From: Prevotellaceae bacterium
GTDB taxonomy: Bacteria; Bacteroidota; Bacteroidia; Bacteroidales; UBA932
DNA: 35,515 nucleotides
NCBI GenBank assembly: GCA_031276235.1
Contig: JAISNL010000051.1
Span: 1 to 35,515 of the forward strand
Direction of reading: 5' to 3'
The notes below the pieces were generated by a model. It had not been told where the DNA came from, searched no databases, and saw nothing but the letters and a program-made list of their open reading frames with translations. This document shows, piece by piece, positions 6,511 through 13,239 of this stretch (the stretch's first letter is position 1; every line of letters begins with the position of its first letter). A program made the translations under genes and the position numbers.

Positions 6511-9315
6511 ATGAAAAAATTTCTGGAATTAACCGCAATTGATTTATACCGCAAATTTGGCAACAATCTTTCGGATATTACCGTTGTATTTCCGAGCAAA
6601 CAGGCAAAAAATTTCTTCAATAACAGCCTGTATAATGTTGCAGGACAAACTTTATGGTCGCCAAATTATTTAACGCTCAACAATCTTTTTGAAAGTCTGT
6701 CAACATTTAATATTGCCGATACTTTGCAACTTGTGAGCGAGTTGTACGAAGCGTATGCGGACAATACAAAAACCAGTGAAAATTTTAATGATTTTTACTT
6801 TTGGGGCGAAATGCTTTTGCGCGATTTTGACGATATTGATAAAAACATGGTTGATGCTCAATTATTGTTTCAAAATTTGCAAAATCTTAAAAAACTGCAA
6901 CATACTTTTGATTTTTTAGACGAAAATCAGCAAATGGCTTTGATGCAGTTTTTTTCCAATTTTTCGATAGAAAAACAAAGTGAACTTAAGAAAAAATTTA
7001 TAGAAATTTGGGATGTTTTAGGTAATATTTATCAACAGTTTCGCAAAAAACTGCAATCTCAAAATCTGGCATATGAAGGAATGTTGTTCCGCTCAATTAT
7101 CGAAAATAAAAATCTGAATGTCAACGAAACATTTAAATATAAAAAATACGCATTCGCAGGATTTAATGTTTTGAATGTCTGCGAAAAAGAATTGTTTCAT
7201 TTACTCAAAAAACATGAAAAGGCTTTATTTTACTGGGATTATGATGGATATTACGTAAGAAACAAAAATCATGAGGCGGGATTTTTTATGCGCAATAATT
7301 TATCTGAATTTCCGTCGGAACTTGATGCAAAAAATTTTAATTCGTTTGCCGAAAACAAAAAAAAAATAAAAATAATATCATCACCTACCGAAAATGCGCA
7401 GGCAAGATATTTGCACGAATGGCTGAATTCCGAAAAAAATATTAACGATTCGGCAGTTGTTTTGTGCAATAAATCATTGCTTTTGCCGATATTGTATTCA
7501 TTGCCCGAAAATATTTCGAATGTAAACATTACAACAGGTTTTCCATTGTCGCAAACGCCGATATACAGCGCAATCAATGCATTGATAGATTTGCAAATAA
7601 AGGGCTTCAACAAAAGCATAAATTTGTGGAATAAAGAATATATATTGAATGTTTTACAAAATCAATATATACAAACACTTTCACCTGAAATAGAAAACAT
7701 TAAAAAAGAATTGCTGAAAAATAACAATTACAGATGCGAGATTGAAAATTATTGTAATGATGAAATTATAAAATTTATTTTCAAACCGATTGATGATGCT
7801 TGTGAATTTGTAAGTTATCTTATAGAAATATTAAAAAATATTTCGCAAAAAAATACCGCAACCGATCAATTATACGGCGAGGCAATATTTCGCACATATA
7901 CGGCGTTAAACCGATTGAGCGACATGCTGACCGACAAAAAATTTGCAATAGGAACAAAAACGCTTTCAATTTTATTGCGCCGCTTGCTTCTTGCCATCAA
8001 TATACCTTTTGAAAGCAAGTCAGCAACAGGATTGCGTATAATGGGAATTCTCGACACGCGGAATATTGACTTCAAAAATATTCTTATATTGTCGGCAAAC
8101 GACAGTTTATTGCCTGTAACCGACAACGAAGCATCATTTATACCGTACAATCTGCGCCGTGCCTTTGGACTTACAACATCCGACAAAACAGATTCTATTT
8201 ATGCCTATTACTTTTACAGACTGTTGCAGCGAGCCGAAGACATAACAATATGCTACAGTACGGCTGTCGCAGGTTTGAGCAAAGCAGAGCCAAGCCGATT
8301 CATATTGCAATTACAGGTTGAATCTGATTTTAATACTCATTTATTCGATATTCAGTCTCCAATAAAATTGCCCGAAATAAAAGAAATAAAAATAGAAAAA
8401 ACGCCTGAAATAATCAGACTTTTGCAAAGTCAATACAGCAATCCCGAATCATATCTTTCGCCACGCGCATTGAACATGTTTATTGACTGTTCACTGAAAT
8501 TTTATTTTCATTACATAGCAAAACTGAAGTTGCCTGATACCGAAACAGACTCAATAATTTTCGGTAATGTTTTCCATAAAGCCGCTGAAATTGTTTATGA
8601 AACAATAGGAAAATTTAAAAATTCACACATCAGCGAATCCGATTTAAACAGGTTCATTGATAACAAGCATCTTTTGCAAAACATTGTTGACAGAGCAATG
8701 CAAATAGAAGCCAAAATTGACGATTCTCCTAATTACGGCATTCAACAGTTAATAATGCGCGATGTAATTGTTGATTATGTTAAAAAATTGCTTGAATTTG
8801 ATAAAACTAATGTCCCGTTTACGCTTTATGAAATGGAAGCAACGCTTGTCGAAAAATTCAATTTGGATACGCCTGTCGGAAGTATCAATATTTACATTGG
8901 CGGACGTATCGACAGAATTGACATAAAAGAAAATGTTTTGCGCGTTATAGATTATAAAACAGGAGGAACAAGTAAAACAATAAAGTCAATAGAAGATTTG
9001 TTTATGGCATCTAAAACCCGCAACGGATATGCTTTTCAGACGTTTTTATATTCTATCATAATATCAAAACAAAAGCCAGAATTTCACGTTATGCCATCAA
9101 TTTTGTACATCAATAAAAAATTAACGGAAACGGGTGATATTCAGATAAAATTTGAAAAAGAAAACCTGAAAGATATTAGACACATCGAAAAAGACTTTTT
9201 TAACTGTCTGGCTGAAATAATTTCAAATATTTTTGATGAGCAAATTCCCTTTACACAAACAGAAAATGAAGATTTTTGCACATATTGCAATTTTAAACAA
9301 ATTTGCAGAAAGTAA
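6511..9315 (+). CDS. PD-(D/E)XK nuclease family protein, AddB/RecB-like
   Basis: A 934-aa protein. The N-terminal two thirds look like an inactivated UvrD/AddB helicase-like fold (DITVVFPSKQAKNFF in place of a clear Walker A; LRIMGILDTRNIDFKNILIL). The C-terminal RecB-type nuclease begins near residue 650 (YLSPRALNMFIDCSLKFYF) and has the catalytic run GGRIDRIDI followed by VIDYKTGG. A Cys near 660 and three near the C-terminus (CTYCNFKQIC) are arranged like the 4Fe-4S cluster of AddB nucleases. It probably takes part in double-strand-break end processing. The usual AddA-like helicase partner is not adjacent; the next gene is unrelated. It has its own strong promoter. Confidence 0.8.
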   Translation: MKKFLELTAIDLYRKFGNNLSDITVVFPSKQAKNFFNNSLYNVAGQTLWSPNYLTLNNLFESLSTFNIADTLQLVSELYEAYADNTKTSENFNDFYFWGEMLLRDFDDIDKNMVDAQLLFQNLQNLKKLQHTFDFLDENQQMALMQFFSNFSIEKQSELKKKFIEIWDVLGNIYQQFRKKLQSQNLAYEGMLFRSIIENKNLNVNETFKYKKYAFAGFNVLNVCEKELFHLLKKHEKALFYWDYDGYYVRNKNHEAGFFMRNNLSEFPSELDAKNFNSFAENKKKIKIISSPTENAQARYLHEWLNSEKNINDSAVVLCNKSLLLPILYSLPENISNVNITTGFPLSQTPIYSAINALIDLQIKGFNKSINLWNKEYILNVLQNQYIQTLSPEIENIKKELLKNNNYRCEIENYCNDEIIKFIFKPIDDACEFVSYLIEILKNISQKNTATDQLYGEAIFRTYTALNRLSDMLTDKKFAIGTKTLSILLRRLLLAINIPFESKSATGLRIMGILDTRNIDFKNILILSANDSLLPVTDNEASFIPYNLRRAFGLTTSDKTDSIYAYYFYRLLQRAEDITICYSTAVAGLSKAEPSRFILQLQVESDFNTHLFDIQSPIKLPEIKEIKIEKTPEIIRLLQSQYSNPESYLSPRALNMFIDCSLKFYFHYIAKLKLPDTETDSIIFGNVFHKAAEIVYETIGKFKNSHISESDLNRFIDNKHLLQNIVDRAMQIEAKIDDSPNYGIQQLIMRDVIVDYVKKLLEFDKTNVPFTLYEMEATLVEKFNLDTPVGSINIYIGGRIDRIDIKENVLRVIDYKTGGTSKTIKSIEDLFMASKTRNGYAFQTFLYSIIISKQKPEFHVMPSILYINKKLTETGDIQIKFEKENLKDIRHIEKDFFNCLAEIISNIFDEQIPFTQTENEDFCTYCNFKQICRK

Positions 9316-9332
9316 AAAAAATACTAACTTTG
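9302..9332 (+). promoter_or_regulatory. Consensus promoter inside the end of the nuclease gene
   Basis: TTTG (9302-9305), 19 bp, TAACTTTG (9325-9332) is a textbook Bacteroidetes promoter. It shows that the ORF-track start at 9303 is too early and favours the ATG at 9354. Confidence 0.7.
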
Positions 9333-9353
9333 CACATTCGTAACCGTTTTGGT

Positions 9354-10244
9354 ATGACAAAAAAATTAAATATAGGATTTGTGAGTTTTTCGGGCAATGC
9401 AAAAGGATACCGAAATGCAGTCGACAAGTTTGATAATTTGACGTTTAGCGGCGTATATTTTCCAAAAGATGACAATTCTTTTGAAAATTACAGTGAACAT
9501 CGTTTTGAAAATTATCAGGATTTGCTTGACGCATCGGATATTATTCTTTTTTTCAGTGAGAAAGCACAACGAAAACTTATAATCGAAGCAATTCGCAATT
9601 TGAAACATATTCTGATTGACGATTATACATGTATTTTGAATGAGACAGTAGTTTCGTTATGCAATTTTGTGGATGAAGCCGAAATCACAGCGCAGGTAGC
9701 AATGCCTAAACTGTATTATTGGGGAATTTGCGAAATAATAGAAACATATAAAAACATCCGCTATATACATTTCGACAAAAGTATTGATTATAGTTATCGG
9801 CGACCAACCGTTGATATAATTCCCGAAATACTTGCCATAATTAAACTTGCCGACAGCGAAGTTGTATCGCTGCACAATAAAAATTTACCGCTTCCTGTTC
9901 GGAAATCCGAATTGCTGCAAATAAATTTAGAATTTCTAAACGGTATCAGCGCAAGCATTAAAGCCAATCCGTGCGCCTTTTACGACAATCGCGAACTCAC
10001 AATCATTGCCGAAAAAAACATTGCACTCATTGATTTGCGCAAACGGGAATGGCATAATCTTGTTTACAAAACAATAACTGCAGAACCAGTGAAAGAACTT
10101 TTCACACTTGACGAAGTTCCTTTTATCGAACGTAACGAACTGAAAAACCTGATAAATTCAATCACAACAAAAACAGATCCTTTCATATCTCCAAAATCAA
10201 TACGCAGTTTGTGGAAATGCATAAAAATGATGAATGTAAAATAA
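9354..10244 (+). CDS. Gfo/Idh/MocA-like oxidoreductase-related protein
   Basis: From the ATG at 9354 the protein is about 296 aa. The start is chosen because a consensus promoter occupies 9302-9332 and because NIGFVSFSGNAKGY then begins a Rossmann-like strand. The order beta-strand, glycine turn, FSGVYFP, and LLDASDIILFFSEKAQRKLI resembles the N-terminal nucleotide-binding domain of Gfo/Idh/MocA proteins. The classical GxGxxG is degenerate (SFSGNAKG), and I see no clear EKP catalytic motif, so it may not be a standard dehydrogenase. The C-terminal half is unassigned. It follows the nuclease gene by 38 bp. Confidence 0.55.
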   Translation: MTKKLNIGFVSFSGNAKGYRNAVDKFDNLTFSGVYFPKDDNSFENYSEHRFENYQDLLDASDIILFFSEKAQRKLIIEAIRNLKHILIDDYTCILNETVVSLCNFVDEAEITAQVAMPKLYYWGICEIIETYKNIRYIHFDKSIDYSYRRPTVDIIPEILAIIKLADSEVVSLHNKNLPLPVRKSELLQINLEFLNGISASIKANPCAFYDNRELTIIAEKNIALIDLRKREWHNLVYKTITAEPVKELFTLDEVPFIERNELKNLINSITTKTDPFISPKSIRSLWKCIKMMNVK

Positions 10245-10380
10245 AAAATACGGCATTGTTGATTAAATATATACAAATTTCTATTCCTGTGCTGCATAAG
10301 CAAAAAACAGACAGTTTCAACATTTCCACTTTCTTTTAATAACATTTTGATTTCTTTTTCATTCTTGCCAAAAAAATGTA

Positions 10381-10478
10381 TAAGTGATGAAAAATTAATG
10401 GACAATAATAACTCCTAATGTTGTTGTGTAGTGAAAATGAGATTGCTTTGTTACATTTTATTTGTTTTTCATCACTTA
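10381..10478. mobile_element. 98-bp MITE-like element with perfect 14-bp terminal inverted repeats
   Basis: TAAGTGATGAAAAA at 10381-10394 is the exact reverse complement of TTTTTCATCACTTA at 10465-10478. The outermost TA pair could be a target duplication. The right end (TTGTTACATTTTATTTGTTT, continuing to CATCAC) matches the right end of the ~250-bp elements at 32.7 and 34.5 kb at about 26 of 28 positions, so this is a short family member without their GC-rich core. Its right repeat contains the last codon and TGA stop of the methyltransferase gene. It has no coding capacity and could also act as a transcription terminator. Confidence 0.6.
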
Positions 10479-11449
10479 ACCGTATTCTTTTTTTTGTTTT
10501 CAAATATTTGCAGATTTGCGGTGTTGCGTTCCCAAAATACGCCATTTGAATATCCCTGTATGTTGCTGTCTTTATCGGCTATTTGCAAGCGTTTTTCAGC
10601 AATGCAGCAATATTCTTCGTTCATTTCGATACCGACATACCGCCTGTTCAATTTTTTGGCGACAACAGAAGTAGTTCCCGAACCGAGAAAAGGGTCAAAA
10701 ACAATTCCATGTTCTGGGCAACCGGACAATATCAGTTTGGCTATCAATTTTTCGGGTTTTTGCGTAGGGTGGTCTGTATTTTCGGGCATCGACCAGTATG
10801 GAATGCTTATATCATCCCAAAAGTTGGATGGACATGTGAGCCTGAAATTTCCTTCGACTGTTTCTTCCCAGTCTTTTGGTTTTCCGTCTTGACGGTATGG
10901 AGCGATAACTTTTCTTTTTTGCCTCACCGACTTTATGTCAAAATAGTAATCATTCACATTTTTCACTCCAAACCAAATATCTTCCATTGCGTTTTTCCAG
11001 TTGTGCGTAGCGCCTCTGCCTTTTTCTCGCTGCCATGTGATGCGGTTGATTACTGTCAGATTTTCGCTCATTACCTGTTGCAGCGCAGATGTGCATTTCC
11101 AGTCTCCGCACAAATATAACGAGCCGTTGGGTTTGAGCATCGACACGATGCGTGGAAACCATGAACGCAAATAATCAGAATATTTGTCTTGCGACGAAGA
11201 TTTGAATTTGAAGCCGTTAAATTCTTTGGTCAGATTATAGGGCGGGTCAATAATAATCAGGTCGGCAAACTGTTGAGGCATGAAATCAATAATATCAAAC
11301 AAATCGTTATTGATGGTTTTATTAATAATATTTTCCTCTTTGATATTGTTTACGCCTTTCAAATTGCACAGTTTTCTATAGAAATATACATATTCGGAGG
11401 ATGTAAGAACAATTGTTTTATTTCGGGGCGACTTCTCTTTTTTTGTCAT
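10472..11449 (-). CDS. Site-specific DNA methyltransferase (beta-type, probably adenine-N6), orphan
   Basis: A 325-aa enzyme with catalytic motif IV DPPYN at residues 68-72, upstream of SAM-binding motif I FDPFLGSGTT at 251-260. That order is the beta class. DPPY is typical of N6-adenine methylation, while SPPY would suggest N4-cytosine. The middle carries a variable target-recognition region (TWQREKGRGATHNWKNAMEDIWFG). No restriction endonuclease gene flanks it: tsaE lies upstream and a MITE downstream. It may be a solitary epigenetic or protective methylase. The recognition sequence cannot be predicted. The stop codon lies inside the MITE terminal repeat, so the original C-terminus may have been slightly altered. 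Confidence 0.8.
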   Translation of the reverse strand: MTKKEKSPRNKTIVLTSSEYVYFYRKLCNLKGVNNIKEENIINKTINNDLFDIIDFMPQQFADLIIIDPPYNLTKEFNGFKFKSSSQDKYSDYLRSWFPRIVSMLKPNGSLYLCGDWKCTSALQQVMSENLTVINRITWQREKGRGATHNWKNAMEDIWFGVKNVNDYYFDIKSVRQKRKVIAPYRQDGKPKDWEETVEGNFRLTCPSNFWDDISIPYWSMPENTDHPTQKPEKLIAKLILSGCPEHGIVFDPFLGSGTTSVVAKKLNRRYVGIEMNEEYCCIAEKRLQIADKDSNIQGYSNGVFWERNTANLQIFENKKKNTVK

Positions 11450-11486
11450 TTTATTTGGTTTTAGTAAAGATGTTTAATATTACAGA

Positions 11487-11906
11487 TTATGTTTCAATTG
11501 TAATGATTCGTTTTCCATTATCTGTTTCTTCTATTTTCACTGCAAAGGCATCATCGGGCAACAACTGCTCTATTTTCTCCGACCATTCTACAAGGCATAG
11601 ATTATTGCCGTAAAAATATTCTTCATATCCCAAATCATAAACTTCATCAATTTTATTTATGCGATAAAAATCAAAATGAAAAACCGACCCGCCTGCGGCT
11701 CGGCGATATTCGTTTACAAGCGCAAATGTAGGACTGTTCACAACATCCGTAACATTAAGCTGTCGGCATATTTCTTTTATAACTGTTGTTTTGCCTGCTC
11801 CCATTTTACCGTAAAATGCGATAATATGTCTGTCGCCGGCTACATTAAGCAAAACCTTGACGGCGTCTGCAAGTCCTGTTAAATCGGGTATTTCTATCGA
11901 AAGCAT
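11487..11906 (-). CDS. tsaE: tRNA threonylcarbamoyladenosine biosynthesis ATPase TsaE
   Basis: A 139-aa P-loop ATPase of normal TsaE length. Walker A is GKMGAGKT at residues 33-40, followed by the family block NSPTFALVNEY and the HFDFYRI Walker-B-like segment. TsaE works with TsaB and TsaD to form t6A37 in ANN-decoding tRNAs in the cytoplasm. It is 37 bp upstream of the methyltransferase gene in the same direction, so co-transcription is possible. No oddities seen. Confidence 0.92.
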   Translation of the reverse strand: MLSIEIPDLTGLADAVKVLLNVAGDRHIIAFYGKMGAGKTTVIKEICRQLNVTDVVNSPTFALVNEYRRAAGGSVFHFDFYRINKIDEVYDLGYEEYFYGNNLCLVEWSEKIEQLLPDDAFAVKIEETDNGKRIITIET

Positions 11907-11948
11907 TTTATTTTATATTTATTATGACTGTTTATCAGTTACAAAGTA

Positions 11949-12145
11949 ATGGACACATCAAATTATCCAACTATTCATACTGAAAAACAGCGGCAAGTTA
12001 TAAAAAATTTTCAGAACCAAAAAACAGAAGAAAAAATATTTGTTGCAGAAATTTTATAGATATATTTAACCCTGAACCGATTAAACTCAATTCTGCAGAT
12101 TTGTATTGGCACATATTAAAAAGGTATATACGTTTTATGTGAAAT
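11949..12145 (+). pseudogene. Possible frameshifted remnant of a small gene
   Basis: An ATG at 11949 opens a 37-codon ORF (MDTSNYPTIHTEKQRQV, ending VAEIL) terminating at 12062. A second frame continues directly with coding-like sequence (IDIFNPEPIKLNSADLYWHILK) and ends within the first GTATATAC repeat. The two pieces could be one gene broken by a frameshift. Neither was recognised and both are short, so this is tentative. Confidence 0.2.
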
Positions 12146-12211
12146 GTATATACCTTTTGAATGAAATGTATATACGTTTTTTTCTAAATGTATATACGAT
12201 TTTGAGGAAGG
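12124..12211. repeat. Four exact-period 22-bp repeats centred on GTATATAC
   Basis: The 8-bp palindrome GTATATAC starts at 12124, 12146, 12168 and 12190, exactly 22 bp apart each time. Each is followed by an A/T-rich spacer; the first three spacers end in AAAT and the fourth diverges. A 22-bp step is about two helical turns, so all sites face the same side of the DNA. The array ends about 45 bp from the 3' end of the small membrane-protein gene. It could be a cooperative protein-binding array or a short tandem repeat. Confidence 0.75.
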
Positions 12212-12254
12212 ATATGTGAATAGTTTTAACGCACCAATTCTGTTAATTTAGAAA

Positions 12255-12683
12255 TTATTCGTTGGACTTTGTCTTTTTTATATATTCAATATATTCCTCA
12301 AAAGTAACTTTGTTTCCTTCTTTGATAACTTCAATATATGAGTCTATTAAAGCATTAAGATTCTCTGCTGATATTTTATCTTCGTTTTCTTGTTCATTGG
12401 GTAATAATATGAGATTACTGTATGTTCTAAATATTGTTTTTCTAAATTGATCTGTATCAGATAATACATTGCGGATATATTTATTTGTTTTATTTTTGTT
12501 AAAGTTAGATATAATCCACCCCACAAGCACAGCTCCTAACCCTGCAAATATTGCATGCCCAATAGGATCTCTGTTTCTATAACTTTGCAATACAGTAATT
12601 GCTGGCGTAGATGCAAAAACTACATTTGATAATACAAACAAAAAACCGAATAAAAATACTGTTTTTAAAATAATTTTTTTCAT
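12255..12683 (-). CDS. Small membrane-anchored hypothetical protein
   Basis: A 142-aa protein with an N-terminal signal peptide or anchor (residues 1-25, KKIILKTVFLFGFLFVLSNVVFA), a second hydrophobic segment at about 43-60 (IGHAIFAGLGAVLVGWII) and a charged helical C-terminal domain (SAENLNALIDSYIEVIKEGN). No domain recognised. The predicted topology leaves the C-terminal 80 residues on one side of the inner membrane. It lies downstream of a structured RNA on the same strand, and several small hairpins fill its leader (12690-12770). It could therefore be expressed from the RNA promoter by readthrough. Base use is AT-rich like its neighbours. Confidence 0.6.
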   Translation of the reverse strand: MKKIILKTVFLFGFLFVLSNVVFASTPAITVLQSYRNRDPIGHAIFAGLGAVLVGWIISNFNKNKTNKYIRNVLSDTDQFRKTIFRTYSNLILLPNEQENEDKISAENLNALIDSYIEVIKEGNKVTFEEYIEYIKKTKSNE

Positions 12684-12794
12684 TTTTTTTACTTTTTAAT
12701 TTTTCCTTACTCGTAAGGCTTTTCAGGTTACGCCTCGTTTTTAGAGATGGTTACTGAACTCCATCTATTGCCCAAAACTCAAATCCAATTTGAG

Positions 12795-13004
12795 ATACGC
12801 ACATAAAAAAAGCGCGGACAAAATTTCTATTATCCGTTTTGTGAGGTTCTCAACTACCTAATCAACCAAATAACGAGTAAATGTCCACGCCGAAAATGGC
12901 GTGAACGACTATCATTACTCTTGGTTGATTTTGAAATTGTTGAGATTTCACAAAACCAGAATACCAGATAAACGCTTTTCCCAATAATATTAAAATGTGC
13001 GTAC
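12795..13004 (-). ncRNA. Long rod-like structured RNA, 6S RNA (ssrS)-like
   Basis: The region folds on itself as one long interrupted hairpin. Outer ends ATACGCACAT (12795) and ATGTGCGTAC (12995) pair. Inside these are AAAAGCG/CGCTTTT, TTTTGTGA/TCACAAAA, CTCAAC/GTTGAG, a 9-bp perfect ATCAACCAA/TTGGTTGAT, GAGTAA/TTACTC and CACGCC/GGCGTG around a 6-nt loop. An internal bubble separates CTCAAC/GTTGAG from the 9-bp stem. The size (about 210 nt) and rod with bubble fit 6S RNA, which binds RNA polymerase. Minus-strand transcription is suggested by TAACTTTG at 13050-13057 and by a CTCAAAT/ATTTGAG hairpin with a T-run at 12775-12795. The structure is clear, the 6S identity is inferred, and the leader before the outer stem (about 35 nt) is unexplained. 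Confidence 0.5.
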
Positions 13005-13239
13005 TGTTTGCCTGTTTTAATCCATAAGCATACAATATTTACATTATGAGTGCAAAGTTATAACATTATTTTATAATAATGCATATTTTTACGAAAAATT
13101 TCACAGCAGGTAATTTCAAGTAGTAAATGCAACTATAATTTTCTTTGTGCTATAAGATTTTGCCTGCCTGAATTTTCAATTTTTTGAACATGAAAACATC
13201 TCTCAAAATTATGTCGCGATAAGTATCACACAGTTCTTT

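Noticed and set aside
9303-9353. Upstream start of the Gfo/Idh-like gene given in the ORF track
   Set aside because: A consensus promoter covers this stretch, so it cannot be translated from that transcript.
10431-11119. Plus-strand ORFs of 153 and 178 aa over the methyltransferase
   Set aside because: They are antisense shadows of the methyltransferase gene, whose motifs are intact.
12124-12211. CRISPR array
   Set aside because: Units are only 22 bp with AT-rich spacer parts of 14 bp that are similar to each other; no cas genes nearby.
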